Part shown: piece by piece, positions 42,219 to 51,048 of the stretch | How positions within the stretch are numbered: position 1 is the stretch's first letter | How the letters are laid out: every line of letters begins with the position of its first letter | DNA from: Nocardioides marmotae | Lineage (GTDB): Bacteria > Actinomycetota > Actinomycetes > Propionibacteriales > Nocardioidaceae | Reading direction: 5' to 3' | Assembly (NCBI RefSeq): GCF_013177455.1 | Contig: NZ_CP053660.1 | Span: 1-64,000 of the forward strand | DNA: 64,000 nt | Translations under genes and position numbers: made by a program | Notes under the pieces: model-generated | The model's input: the letters and a program-made list of their open reading frames with translations, nothing else | Database searches by the model: none | What the model was told of the DNA's origin: nothing

Positions 42219-42703
42219 TGGCCCGCTTCACCTCCGGCACGAAGGCCGAGGCGGTCGTCCTCGCGCCGGCCAAGGAGATCTGGGACGTGCTCACCGACCC
42301 GCTGCTGGTCGCCGAGCTGACCCCGCTGCTCAAGCGCATCGACGCCTCGGGGGAGCACTGGACGTGGCACATGACCGGGCTCGACGTGCTCGGCATCGAG
42401 GTCGCCCCGACCTTCACCGAGCGGATGTCCTACCGGGACCTGGAGCGGATCGACTTCTCCCACGACCCGCCCGCCGGCGCGAGCGAGCGGGCCGGCGTCG
42501 AGGGGTGGTACGCGCTGACCGAGCTGCCCGAGTCCGAGGGCGGCGGCACCCGGCTGGCCACTAGCCTGGACATCACCCTCGACCTGCCGCTGCCGAAGCT
42601 GTCCGCCCCGGCCGTCACCGCCGCGATGCGCGGGGTGATCGGCCAGATGGGCGAGCGGTTCTCCCGGAACCTGCTCGCCCACCTGGGCGCCGAGCAGCGC
42701 TGA
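42218..42703 (+). CDS. SRPBCC family protein
   Basis: A 161-residue START-like (SRPBCC) domain protein: VVLAPAKEIWDVLTDP at the N-terminus, LVAELTPLLKRID, and a long C-terminal helix (AVTAAMRGVIGQMGERFSR). Such proteins bind hydrophobic ligands; polyketide cyclases, Coq10 and lipid-transfer proteins are members. The ligand is unknown. It starts one base inside the GPx stop (TGATG), so it is co-translated with it. Confidence 0.82.
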   Translation: MARFTSGTKAEAVVLAPAKEIWDVLTDPLLVAELTPLLKRIDASGEHWTWHMTGLDVLGIEVAPTFTERMSYRDLERIDFSHDPPAGASERAGVEGWYALTELPESEGGGTRLATSLDITLDLPLPKLSAPAVTAAMRGVIGQMGERFSRNLLAHLGAEQR

Positions 42704-42722
42704 CCTGCGCGTCGTGGCGGGA

Positions 42723-42780
42723 TAGTCCGCCACAGGAGCGCCCTTTCCGGGGCGATCAAGGGCGCAGGTGTGGCGGACTA
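42723..42780. terminator. Nested hairpin between convergent genes
   Basis: An outer 12-bp perfect inverted repeat TAGTCCGCCACA / TGTGGCGGACTA (42723-42734, 42769-42780) encloses an inner 8-bp perfect repeat GCGCCCTT / AAGGGCGC (42738-42745, 42758-42765). The arms are separated by 3-base bulges on each side. It lies between the convergent SRPBCC and MMPL genes and is a likely bidirectional terminator or small palindromic element. Confidence 0.65.
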
Positions 42781-42802
42781 CCCCAACGGGAGGCCGCAGG
42801 CA

Positions 42803-42834
42803 CGCCCGGACGCCCGGACGCCCGGACGCCCGGA
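42803..42834. repeat. 8-bp tandem repeat
   Basis: Four perfect copies of CGCCCGGA, followed by a diverged copy, between the nested hairpin and the end of the MMPL gene. It is non-coding in either neighbour. Confidence 0.85.
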
Positions 42835-42854
42835 CGCGCCGGACGCGGCCGGCG

Positions 42855-45197
42855 TCAGACCGGCTGGCGCTCGCCCTCGTCGGCACCGGTGGTTCCGGTG
42901 GTGCCGGCGCCGGCCTCACCGGGGACCAGCTCGCCACCGCGGCCGCGCTCGAGCTGCTCGCCCTCGACGTCGACGTTCGGCAGCAGCTTGTCCAGCCAGG
43001 CGGGGAGCCACCAGGCCTTCTCGCCCATCAGGTAGAGCAGGGCCGGCACCAGCGCCATCCGGACGATGAAGGCGTCGAGGAAGACCGCCACGGCGAGCGC
43101 GAAGCCCATCGACTTGATGATCGGCTCGTCGATCAGGATGAACGCCGCGAACACCGAGATCATGATGACCGCGGCGGCCGCGACGACGCGGGCGCTGTTG
43201 CGGAAGCCGTCGACGACCGCGTCGCGGGTCGACATCCCGTGGACGTGCGACTCACGCATCCGGGTCACCAGGAAGACCTGGTAGTCCATCGCCAGGCCGA
43301 AGACCAGGCCGATGAGGAAGATCGGCATGAAGCTGACGATCGGCTGGCCCTCGACCAGGCCGAAGACGCCCTCCTGGAAGACCGCCACGGTGATGCCGAG
43401 AGTGGCCAGCACCGAGAGCAGGAAGCCCAGGGTCGCGGTCAGCGGCACGAGGATCGAGCGGAAGACGATCATCAGCAGGATGAAGGCCAGGCCGATGACC
43501 ACGAGCAGGTAGATCGGCAGCGCGTCGCTGAGCCGCTCGGAGACGTCGGTGAAGATCGCCGTCGTGCCGGTCACGCCGAGCTCGGCGCCGGTGCTCTCCT
43601 CCAGGTCGGCCTGGCCGTCGCGGAGGTTGGAGAGCAGGTCCTCGGTCGCGGTGTCCTCGGGGCCGGACTCCGGCGTGATCAGCACCTGCGCGCCCGTGCC
43701 GTCCTCGTTCTGGCCGATGATCTGGGCGTTGCGCACGTCGTCCTGGCCCGCGGCCCACTCCACCACGGAGCCGTACGCCGCCGGGCGCTCGTCGGCCGCC
43801 ACGTCGCGGCTGTCGACCACGACCAGCAGCGGGGCGTCGCGGCCCGGGCCGAACGCGTCGGCGACCAGGTCGGAGGCCTTGCGCTGGGTGCTGTCGGCCG
43901 CGGCGGTGCTGTCGGTCGGGAAGGCCAGGTGCAGGCCCTTCATCGGGATGGCCAGCGAGCCGAGGGCGACGACGACCAGCACGACGACGGCCACGGGGGC
44001 GCGGCCGACGAGGCGGGCCCAGCGGACGCCGTTGTTGAGGATGCTGCCGTCGTGGTCGCGGGCGGGGCGGTAGCGGCGCACCCGGCCGGCGAAGACCTTC
44101 GAGCCGAGCATGCCGAGCAGTGCGGGCAGCAGGGTCAGCGCGACCAGCACGGCAACCAGCACGGTGCCGGCGGCCGCGATGCCCATCGAGGTGAGGAACG
44201 GGATCCGGACCAGGGCGAGCGCGGCGAGCGCGATGAGCACGGTGAGGCCCGCGAAGACCACCGCGGAGCCGGCCGTGCCGACGGCGAGTCCGGTGGCGTC
44301 CTGACGGTCGGAGGTGTGCTCCATCTCGGCGCGGAAGCGGGCCAGGATGAACAGGCAGTAGTCGATCCCGACGGCCAGGCCGATCATCGTGGCGAGCATC
44401 GGGGTCGTCGAGCCGATGTCGGTGAAGGCGGTCATCAGGCTGATGCCGGTGACGCCGAAGCCGACGCCGACCGCGGCGGTCACGATCGGCAGGCCGGCCG
44501 CGACCAGGGAGCCGAAGGTCAGCACGAGCACGACGAGGGCCACCGCGATGCCGATGAGCTCGGAGGTGCCGCCGATGTGCAGCATGCCCTGGCTGCCCGA
44601 GCCGTTGGCCTCGACGGTGAGGCCGCTGTCGCGCGCCTCGGCCATCGTGTCCTCGAGCGCCTCGATCGTGGCCGGGTCGACGTCGGCGACCGACTCGACG
44701 GCGAAGTCCCACGTGATGGTGCCGACGCGACCGTCCTCGGAGAGCGGGGAGAGCGCGGCGGCGTTGGCCTCGGCGACCTTCGGGTCGCTGCCGGCCTTCT
44801 TCGCGGCGTCGAGCAGCTGCTGGCGCTGCTGCTCGGCGGCGGTCACCGGGTCCGCGAGCGGGGTCTCCGGCATCTGCGGCAGCTCGGTGAGGTCGGCGAT
44901 GAGCGCCTGGGTCGCCTTGGTCCACTCCGGGTCGGCGAGCCGCTCGCCCTCGGGCGCGGCGACGACGACGTTCACGGTCGCGCGCTCGGAGGGGTCGGGG
45001 GCGCCCGGGAAGAGCTCGGCCTGCATGTCGGAGGCCTTCTCCGAGGGGATGCCCGGGATGGAGAAGGAGTCGCTCATCGGCTTGGCGAAGGCGGCGACCG
45101 AGGCGCCGAGTGCGACGAAGAGCACGACCCACGTCGCGATGACGATCGGCCACCGCCGGTAGGCGGTGAGTCCGAGGCGGTGGAGCAGGGTGGCCAT
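42855..45197 (-). CDS. MMPL family RND-type transporter
   Basis: A 780-residue inner-membrane exporter. Twelve predicted membrane spans in two blocks surround large extracytoplasmic loops (about 40-165 and 415-520). Family features include GLAVGIDYCLFILARFR and LIGLVFGLAMDYQVFLVTRMRE, which carry the Asp-Tyr proton-relay pairs in each half. Members export lipids, surface glycolipids or drugs. A TetR repressor is encoded 65 bases upstream on the same strand, so this is a self-regulated two-gene operon. Substrate not predictable. Confidence 0.93.
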   Translation of the reverse strand: MATLLHRLGLTAYRRWPIVIATWVVLFVALGASVAAFAKPMSDSFSIPGIPSEKASDMQAELFPGAPDPSERATVNVVVAAPEGERLADPEWTKATQALIADLTELPQMPETPLADPVTAAEQQRQQLLDAAKKAGSDPKVAEANAAALSPLSEDGRVGTITWDFAVESVADVDPATIEALEDTMAEARDSGLTVEANGSGSQGMLHIGGTSELIGIAVALVVLVLTFGSLVAAGLPIVTAAVGVGFGVTGISLMTAFTDIGSTTPMLATMIGLAVGIDYCLFILARFRAEMEHTSDRQDATGLAVGTAGSAVVFAGLTVLIALAALALVRIPFLTSMGIAAAGTVLVAVLVALTLLPALLGMLGSKVFAGRVRRYRPARDHDGSILNNGVRWARLVGRAPVAVVVLVVVALGSLAIPMKGLHLAFPTDSTAAADSTQRKASDLVADAFGPGRDAPLLVVVDSRDVAADERPAAYGSVVEWAAGQDDVRNAQIIGQNEDGTGAQVLITPESGPEDTATEDLLSNLRDGQADLEESTGAELGVTGTTAIFTDVSERLSDALPIYLLVVIGLAFILLMIVFRSILVPLTATLGFLLSVLATLGITVAVFQEGVFGLVEGQPIVSFMPIFLIGLVFGLAMDYQVFLVTRMRESHVHGMSTRDAVVDGFRNSARVVAAAAVIMISVFAAFILIDEPIIKSMGFALAVAVFLDAFIVRMALVPALLYLMGEKAWWLPAWLDKLLPNVDVEGEQLERGRGGELVPGEAGAGTTGTTGADEGERQPV

Positions 45198-45262
45198 GGG
45201 TTTTCCTCAGGTGGGAGTGGACGTACGGCGGAGGGGTGCTGCGGTCGGATCAGGCGGTCGGA

Positions 45263-45856
45263 TCAGGCGAGGAGCCGCCGGGCAGCGGCGAGGTGTTCGT
45301 CGAAGAGGTCGGCCAGCGGGCGGTCGTCGCCGGCGACGTACGCCGCCATCGCGCTGTCGAACACGGTGACCAGCAGGCGCACGAGCAATCGCGCGGGCAT
45401 GCCGGTCAGTCCGGGGTCGCGCTGGGCGACGAGCGCGGCGATGTCGGCCGAGACCTCCTCGAACCGGCAGTGCACGCTCATCGCCAGGCGCGGCGTCGTG
45501 GTGAGGATGTGCTGGAGCCGGTCGACCTGCTCGCGCTGGAGGTCGGTGTCGGCGAGGACCACGCGGGCCAGCACGGCGAGGTCCTCGACCAGGGCGCCGT
45601 GGGGACCGCCGCGGACGAACGTCTCGCGCACGTCCGCGGGGATCGTCGGGAGGTTCCCCAGCACCGCGTCGACCTTGCTGGGGAAGTAGTTGAACAGCGT
45701 CCGGCGGGAGACGTCCGCCGCGGCGGCGAGGTCCTCCATCGTGAAGCCGTCCAGGCCGTGCTCCGCGACGAGGCGCTGCGCGCAGTCGGAGATGCGGTCC
45801 TCGGTCTCGCGACGCTTGGCGTCCCGGCGGGACAGCTCGATTGCACTTCCGGACAT
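45263..45856 (-). CDS. TetR-family repressor of the MMPL operon
   Basis: A 197-residue regulator with an N-terminal helix-turn-helix (about 16-62, GFTMEDLAAAADVSRRTLFNYFPSK). The C-terminal ligand-binding domain is typical in size. First gene of a two-gene operon with the MMPL transporter. A perfect inverted repeat lies directly upstream of its ATG, suggesting autoregulation. Divergent from the malic enzyme gene. Confidence 0.9.
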   Translation of the reverse strand: MSGSAIELSRRDAKRRETEDRISDCAQRLVAEHGLDGFTMEDLAAAADVSRRTLFNYFPSKVDAVLGNLPTIPADVRETFVRGGPHGALVEDLAVLARVVLADTDLQREQVDRLQHILTTTPRLAMSVHCRFEEVSADIAALVAQRDPGLTGMPARLLVRLLVTVFDSAMAAYVAGDDRPLADLFDEHLAAARRLLA

Positions 45857-45857
45857 G

Positions 45858-45875
45858 GAGTGCAGTGTTGCACTC
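45858..45875 (-). promoter_or_regulatory. TetR operator palindrome
   Basis: GAGTGCA and TGCACTC are perfect inverted arms with a 4-base centre, one base upstream of the repressor ATG. Extra half-sites, TTGCAC just inside the coding region (45841-45846) and AAGTGCA at about 45886, suggest several binding sites. Confidence 0.6.
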
Positions 45876-45962
45876 CCGACCAAGAAGTGCAGAATGGTGA
45901 TGCGAGTCACGTTGCCCTGACCTGACTTGCCGGTAACCGCCGCGGGCGCGGAGAGTGGGGCG

Positions 45963-47348
45963 GTGACCAGCCGCGCCGCCGCAACCACCTCGTCGTACTC
46001 GATCACCATGCGGCTGCACACCGCCCCGGACCACGGGGTCGTAGGAGCGGTGGCGACCACCATCAGCCAGGCCGGCGGCATCGTCACCGCGATGGACGTC
46101 TCGGAGTCCAGCCACGAGCGGCTCGTCGTCGACGTGACCTGCTCGGCCAGCGACGCCGACCACGCCGCGGTCCTCGAGCAGGAGGTCGACGCGCTCGAGG
46201 GCGTGACGGTCCACAAGACCAGCGACCGGACCTTCCTGCTGCACCTCGGCGGGAAGATCGAGGTCGCCTCCAAGGTGCCGATGCGCAACCGCGACGACCT
46301 CTCGATGGCCTACACGCCGGGCGTCGGCCGGGTCAGCAGCGCGATCGCCGAGCACCCCGAGGACGTGTGGCGCCTGACGACCAAGGGCAACACCGTCGCG
46401 GTCGTCACCGACGGCTCGGCCGTCCTCGGCCTCGGCAACATCGGCCCCGGCGCGGCGCTGCCGGTGATGGAGGGCAAGGCCGCGCTGTTCAAGCGGTTCG
46501 CCGGGATCGACGCCTGGCCGATCTGCCTGGACACCCAGGACACCGACGAGATCGTCCGCGCCGTCGAGCTGATCGCGCCCGGGTTCGGCGGGATCAACCT
46601 CGAGGACATCGCCGCCCCGCGCTGCTTCGAGATCGAGCGCCGCCTGCGCGCCAGCCTCGACATCCCGGTCTTCCACGACGACCAGCACGGCACCGCCATC
46701 GTCGTGCTCGCCGCGCTCACCAACGCCCTGCGCGTGGTGCACAAGGACCTCGACTCCGTCCGGGTCGTCGTCTCCGGCGGCGGCGCGGCCGGCACCGCGA
46801 TCGTCACGCTGCTGCTCGCCGCCGGCGTCACCGACGTCGTCGTCGTGGACCGCCAGGGCGCGCTGAGCGCCGACGACGAGAGCCTCACCGGCGCCCACCG
46901 CCAGCTCGCGGAGGTCACCAACCCCCGCCGCGCCACCGGCGACCTGCACACCGTGCTCACCGGGGCCGACGTCTTCATCGGCGTCAGCGCCCCGCGGATC
47001 CTCCAGCCGGAGTGGATCAAGGACATGGCCACCGACCCGGTCGTCTTCGCCCTCGCCAACCCCGACCCCGAGGTCGACCCCGTCGAGGCCGACAAGTACG
47101 CCGCCGTCGTGGCCAGCGGCCGCTCGGACTACCCGAACCAGATCAACAACGTCCTGGCGTTCCCGGGTGTCTTCCGCGGCCTGCTCGACGCCCGCGCCTC
47201 GGAGATCACCATCGAGATGCTGCTGCGGGCGGCCAAGGCGATCGCCCACGTGGTCCAGGACGACGAGCTCAACCCGTCGTTCATCATCCCGACCGTCTTC
47301 CACCCCGACGTGCCGAAGGCGGTCGCCGCGGCGGTCCGCGGCGCCTGA
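45963..47348 (+). CDS. NAD(P)-dependent malic enzyme with ACT domain
   Basis: Oxidative decarboxylation of malate to pyruvate, linking the TCA cycle to pyruvate. The 461-residue enzyme has an N-terminal ACT domain (about 8-85, YSITMRLHT), the malic-N motif [14 protein letters not shown], the metal site [16 protein letters not shown], and the Rossmann motif [12 protein letters not shown]. The ACT domain suggests allosteric control by an amino acid or similar ligand. GTG at 45963 is preceded by GGAG; an upstream TTG at 45927 is an alternative start. Confidence 0.93.
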   Translation: MTSRAAATTSSYSITMRLHTAPDHGVVGAVATTISQAGGIVTAMDVSESSHERLVVDVTCSASDADHAAVLEQEVDALEGVTVHKTSDRTFLLHLGGKIEVASKVPMRNRDDLSMAYTPGVGRVSSAIAEHPEDVWRLTTKGNTVAVVTDGSAVLGLGNIGPGAALPVMEGKAALFKRFAGIDAWPICLDTQDTDEIVRAVELIAPGFGGINLEDIAAPRCFEIERRLRASLDIPVFHDDQHGTAIVVLAALTNALRVVHKDLDSVRVVVSGGGAAGTAIVTLLLAAGVTDVVVVDRQGALSADDESLTGAHRQLAEVTNPRRATGDLHTVLTGADVFIGVSAPRILQPEWIKDMATDPVVFALANPDPEVDPVEADKYAAVVASGRSDYPNQINNVLAFPGVFRGLLDARASEITIEMLLRAAKAIAHVVQDDELNPSFIIPTVFHPDVPKAVAAAVRGA

Positions 47349-47408
47349 GCCTCCGGCCCCGGCTCGGTCACCGCGCGCTTCTCGGGCTGGCCTGTCCGCG
47401 CGCCGGAA

Positions 47409-47505
47409 GCTTCATCGGCCGGCCGACAAAACTCCCGGTTGGACGCTGAAGTTCCATCGGCCCACCGACAGTTCCAGCGGCCGGCCGATGAACCTCGCGA
47501 CCCGC
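47409..47505. repeat. Intergenic palindromic repeat, copy A
   Basis: The 40 bases at 47411-47450 are repeated, in reverse orientation and with one mismatch, at 54902-54941. The core TTCATCGGCCGGCCGACAAA holds the perfect 12-bp palindrome TCGGCCGGCCGA. A second, partial palindromic unit with GCGGCCGGCCGATGAA follows at 47477-47492. It lies between the convergent malic enzyme gene and a secreted-protein gene; the 192-base gap has no gene. Confidence 0.85.
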
Positions 47506-47540
47506 CGACCCCTGTCCAGCCTGTCCAGCCACCGGCCGAC

Positions 47541-48131
47541 TCACTCCGGGACGCCCCGCACCTCGGCGGGGTCGCGGTGCTCGACGAGCTCGCGCAGGGC
47601 GAGGTCGCGCGCGCGGGCCGACGGGGCGGCGACCCGCACCGAGTAGGGGTGCTCCCGGTAGGCCGAGGTCAGCAGCCACCTGCCCGACTCGTCGGGCTCG
47701 GAGAGCCGCCACACCCAGCGGTTGACGCTGCCGTCCTCCGCGCGCGCGGGGGCCCGGTCGCCGTCCGCGTAGGTCCGATCCAGGCGCCGCACGGCCTTGC
47801 GCGCGTCGGGGACGGCGGCGTACGTCAGGGTCACCGGCTCGCCCCCGGCTCGGGCCCGGCAGGTCCAGCGGGCGGCGCGCCCCTCCTCCATGCCCGTGCA
47901 GGCGCGGTCGTCGAGGTCGACCGAGGGGAAGACCCAGGCCAGGCCGTCGAGACCGCGGGGGTGCGAGCACCCCTCGACGCCGTCGTCGCTGGTCGAGCCG
48001 TCCCAGCACCGGGCGGGCCCGGCAGAGGCGTCGGCCTCGTCGGGGTCGGCCAGCAGCATCCGAGCGCCGAGGCCCCCGGTGCCCACGAGCAGCACGAGGA
48101 GCGGGACGACGACGACCGCGGTGCGGGACAT
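47541..48131 (-). CDS. Secreted or membrane-anchored protein of unknown function
   Basis: A 196-residue protein with an N-terminal hydrophobic segment (about 5-25, VVVVPLLVLLVGTGGLGARM) that acts as signal or anchor, then an extracytoplasmic domain with four cysteines (ARCWDG, EGCSHP, RACTGM, WTCRARAG) spaced as if for disulfides, and a helical C-terminus. GAGGAGG lies 5 bases before the ATG. I recognise no family. Confidence 0.75.
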   Translation of the reverse strand: MSRTAVVVVPLLVLLVGTGGLGARMLLADPDEADASAGPARCWDGSTSDDGVEGCSHPRGLDGLAWVFPSVDLDDRACTGMEEGRAARWTCRARAGGEPVTLTYAAVPDARKAVRRLDRTYADGDRAPARAEDGSVNRWVWRLSEPDESGRWLLTSAYREHPYSVRVAAPSARARDLALRELVEHRDPAEVRGVPE

Positions 48132-48195
48132 CAGGGCCTCCTCGAGCCGGCCTGGGCGAGGCCATCGTGCCCCGGCCGGCGGGTCCTGGGAAGGG

Positions 48196-48954
48196 TCAGC
48201 CGCCCACCGCGTGCAGCGCGGCCCCCACGACGCCGGCCTTGTTGAGCAGCGTGGCGGGCACGATCTCGGTGTCGAGGCCCAGCAGCGGGAGGAACTCGTC
48301 GGCCCGCTTGCTGATCCCGCCGCCGACGACGAACAGGTCGGGGGAGAAGAGCCGCTCGAGGTGGCGGTAGTACGCCGTCAGCCGCCCGGCCCACTCCTTC
48401 ATCGAGAGGTCCTCGCGCTCGCGGGCGCTGTTCGCGGCGTGCTTCTCGGCGACGTGGCCGTCGAGCTCGAGGTGCCCGAGCTCGCTGTTGGGGACCAGCC
48501 GCCCGTCGTGGACCAGCGCCGAGCCGATGCCGGTGCCCAGCGTGGTGACGATGACCAGCCCGCCGCGGCCGCGCGCCGCGCCGTACCGCACCTCGGCCAG
48601 GCCGGCGGCGTCCGCGTCGTTGACGACGTGCACCTCACGGCCGGTGGCCTCGGTGAACAGCGCGTCGGCGTCGGTGCCGACCCAGGCCGGGTCGATGTTG
48701 GCGGCCGACCCGACGACCCCGTGGCGCACGATGCCCGGGACGGTCACGCCGACCGGGCCGGTGAGGTCGGGGAAGGCGGAGAGCAGCTCGCGGAAGACCT
48801 CGGCCACGACGGCGGGCGTCGAGGGGTGCGGGGTCCGCACCCGCACCCGCTCGGCGGCGAAGTCGCCGACCTCCAGGTCGACCGGGGCGCCCTTGATGCC
48901 GGTGCCGCCGAAGTCGATGCCGATCGGGGTCTGGGGTGCGGGAGTCGCTGCCAT
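48196..48954 (-). CDS. ppgK: Polyphosphate glucokinase
   Basis: Phosphorylates glucose using polyphosphate or ATP, producing glucose 6-phosphate. The 252-residue ROK-fold kinase has the phosphate motif IGIDFGGTGIKGAPVD (residues 11-26), TLGTGIGSALVHDG, the ELGHLELDGHVAEKHA segment typical of PpgK, and VVGGGISKRADEF. It feeds the zwf-dependent routes at 37-41 kb. A 12-bp repeat lies just upstream (48972-48995). Confidence 0.92.
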   Translation of the reverse strand: MAATPAPQTPIGIDFGGTGIKGAPVDLEVGDFAAERVRVRTPHPSTPAVVAEVFRELLSAFPDLTGPVGVTVPGIVRHGVVGSAANIDPAWVGTDADALFTEATGREVHVVNDADAAGLAEVRYGAARGRGGLVIVTTLGTGIGSALVHDGRLVPNSELGHLELDGHVAEKHAANSAREREDLSMKEWAGRLTAYYRHLERLFSPDLFVVGGGISKRADEFLPLLGLDTEIVPATLLNKAGVVGAALHAVGG

Positions 48955-48971
48955 CCGGCCATCCCACCACG

Positions 48972-48995
48972 CCGGAGGGAGGGCCGGAGGGAGGG
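48972..48995. repeat. 12-bp direct repeat upstream of ppgK
   Basis: Two perfect copies of CCGGAGGGAGGG, followed by a diverged third copy, in the 77-base gap before ppgK. Confidence 0.75.
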
Positions 48996-49031
48996 CCGGC
49001 GGGAGGACTGGGGAGAGGGTCGGGAGGAGGG

Positions 49032-50855
49032 TCAGCCCGCCGCCGCGAGCACCGAGCGCAGCGCGTGCACCAGCACCTCGTTGTCCGCCCGGTCGCGAAC
49101 GGCGATGCGGAGGTGCGGGCCGAGCCCCTCGAACCCCGGCTTGCCCGCACAGTCCTTGACCAGCACCCGGTGCTCGCCGAGCAGCCGGCTGACGATGTCG
49201 GCGCCGCTGGCGCCCGTCGTGACCTCGCACAGCAGGTAGTTGGCCTGGGAGGGCAGCACGCGCAGCCCGTCGGTCGCCGCGAGCTCGGCGGTCAGGTGGT
49301 CGCGCTCGGCGCGGAGCCGCGCGCACGCCTCGACGTAGGCGGCCTGGTGGTGGCCGATGACCTGCAGGAAGTACTCCCCGACCGAGTTGACGTTCCAGAC
49401 CGACAGTCGCCGCGCCACCCGGCCCAGCAGGTCGGCGTCCCGCGTCGCCAGGACCCCGAGCCGGGCGCCCGGGACGCCGTAGCTCTTGCTGATGCTCTTG
49501 ACGACGACCGCCGCCGGGTGGGCGTCGAGGACGTCTTGGCGCAGCAGGCTGGTGGCGTGCGCCGGGTCGGCGAAGTCGACGAAGGACTCGTCGAGGAGCA
49601 CGCGCTTGCCGGACCGCTCGGCCCGGTCGAGCAGGGTGAGGACCTCCTCGGTGCGCAGGCAGCGGCCCGAGGGGTTGTCGGGGTTGACCAGCACCAGCAG
49701 GTCGACCCGCTCCAGCAGGCGCAGGTAGTGCTCCAGGTCGGTCTCGAGGCCCCCGCCGGGACCGCGGACGGCCACCACCTCGGCGTGCGGGAAGCGCTTG
49801 ACGTACTCCTCGAAGGTCGGCACGGTCACGCCGACGGTGCGGGCGCCGACCTCCTCGCCGAGGGCGGCGATGAGCTCGGCCGCGCCGTTCCCGACCAGGA
49901 AGCAGTCGGGCTCGCCGCCGAACATCTTGGCCGCCAGGTGGTTCTGCACCGCCGAGCAGGAGGGGTACTCGGTCAGCAGGGTGTCGAAGGAGCGGGCGAG
50001 CTCCTGGCGCAGCGCGGGGGTCGGGAAGTAGGGGTTGACCAGGTAGCAGAAGTCCAGGAGGCCGGGGAAGCGCCAGAACCCCCCGTGCCGGCGCAGGTAG
50101 TGGTCGTAGCGCTCCTCGGCGGGGGCGAAGAGCGTCTCGGCGATCTGGTGGTCCTGGACGTCGTCGATCTCGTACCACGCCTCGCCCTCGAGCGGCATGC
50201 CGACGAGCCCGTGGTGGTCCAGGCCCGCGATCACCCGCAGCACCTGCTCGTAGTAGTCGTTCGGGCCCACCGAGCGCACGTAGGCCTCGAGGAACGGCAG
50301 GTAGCGGTTCTTGATGAACTCCTGGGACAGCTTGTAGATGTTGACGGTCTTGAAGTACTGCCCCATCGCGGAGCCGTCGACCAGGTGCTTGGGGACGAAC
50401 GCCTCGATCACCTCGTCACGGCCGAGGGTGACCATCGTGCCGTCCATCCAGGACCGGTACGCCGCGACCGCGGCGACGTCGGGCGCGGGGTGCGCGAGGA
50501 GCCGCTCGATGATCCGCGGCTCGAAGATCAGGTCGCTCTCCAGCAGGAGGGTGTCGTCGGCGGCGAGCTCCCCGGCCGCGAGGTAGAGGGAGTGGATGTT
50601 GTTGGTCGTGGCGTGGTCGGCGTTCTCGACGTAGGTCACCGGGACGCCGCGGTAGGCGGAGCCGATCGCGTCGCGGACGCCCTGGCCCCGGTGGCCGACC
50701 ACGATGACGACGCGCTCGATGCCGTTGTCCACCAGCGCATCGAGGCTCCGCTCGAGCAGCGTGCGCCCGTGCACCTCGACCATGCACTTGGTGCGGTCCC
50801 TCGTCAGCCGCCCCAGGCGTCGTCCGACTCCCGCGGCCAGGATGAGTGCCTGCAC
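49032..50855 (-). CDS. Nucleotidyltransferase fused to PLP enzyme (PntC-like)
   Basis: A 607-residue two-domain protein. The N-terminal half (about 1-235) is a LicC/RmlA-type nucleotidyltransferase with ALILAAGVGRRLG, KCMVEVHGRTLLERSLD, TTNNIHSLYLA and LLLESDLIFE. The C-terminal half (about 245-607) is a fold-type I PLP enzyme resembling HisC/CobD, with NPDNPSGRC, LLDESFVDFAD, the PLP lysine in KSISKSYGVPGARLG, and LRIAVRDRADNE. This matches PntC (Treponema denticola), a CTP:2-aminoethylphosphonate cytidylyltransferase fused to an aminotransferase, in domain order and length. The KDCAG and IAVRDRADNE elements also recall CobD-type phosphoserine/phosphothreonine decarboxylases. Divergent from a CDP-alcohol phosphotransferase. 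GTG start has GAGGT 8 bases upstream. Confidence 0.75.
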   Translation of the reverse strand: MQALILAAGVGRRLGRLTRDRTKCMVEVHGRTLLERSLDALVDNGIERVVIVVGHRGQGVRDAIGSAYRGVPVTYVENADHATTNNIHSLYLAAGELAADDTLLLESDLIFEPRIIERLLAHPAPDVAAVAAYRSWMDGTMVTLGRDEVIEAFVPKHLVDGSAMGQYFKTVNIYKLSQEFIKNRYLPFLEAYVRSVGPNDYYEQVLRVIAGLDHHGLVGMPLEGEAWYEIDDVQDHQIAETLFAPAEERYDHYLRRHGGFWRFPGLLDFCYLVNPYFPTPALRQELARSFDTLLTEYPSCSAVQNHLAAKMFGGEPDCFLVGNGAAELIAALGEEVGARTVGVTVPTFEEYVKRFPHAEVVAVRGPGGGLETDLEHYLRLLERVDLLVLVNPDNPSGRCLRTEEVLTLLDRAERSGKRVLLDESFVDFADPAHATSLLRQDVLDAHPAAVVVKSISKSYGVPGARLGVLATRDADLLGRVARRLSVWNVNSVGEYFLQVIGHHQAAYVEACARLRAERDHLTAELAATDGLRVLPSQANYLLCEVTTGASGADIVSRLLGEHRVLVKDCAGKPGFEGLGPHLRIAVRDRADNEVLVHALRSVLAAAG

Positions 50856-50933
50856 GTCGCGACCTCGTCTTCGTCCGGGCGTCTGCGCCGGCCGGTGCCG
50901 GCGTGCCCTCGGCGCCAGTGAACGGGCGCGATA

Positions 50934-51013
50934 CCGGCGGATCGCCGGCCGGCGGGGCAAAGTCCCGCAATTTGGTGACCCGCGAGCCCCCACCGCCGGG
51001 TTTCGCTGGGGGT
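50934..51013 (+). promoter_or_regulatory. Structured 5' leader of the CDP-alcohol phosphotransferase gene
   Basis: Three hairpins precede the GTG/ATG region: CCGGCG-GAT-CGCCGG (50934-50948), GCGGG with loop GCAAAGT to CCCGC (50952-50968), and CCCCCA to TGGGGG (50987-51012). Between them are unpaired GGTGACCC and GCCGGGTTTCGC stretches. The order GGGCAAA, GGTGAC, GCCGGGTT recalls GEMM c-di-GMP riboswitch elements, but the match is partial. Structured leader: visible. Ligand: unknown. Confidence 0.35.
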
Positions 51014-51048
51014 CCCGACCCGACGACCCCTGTACGGAGGTGAGGACC

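Noticed and set aside
42803..42834. Tandem 8-bp units as a possible CRISPR or minisatellite
   Set aside because: No spacers between units and only four copies; too short for CRISPR.
42768..45689. 973-residue plus-strand open frame opposite the MMPL and TetR genes
   Set aside because: Low-complexity His/Asp/Gly/Arg composition and complete overlap with a strong transporter gene; a GC artefact.
51001..51048. GTG start upstream of the CDP-alcohol phosphotransferase ATG
   Set aside because: The GGAGGTGAGG site points clearly to the ATG at 51049.
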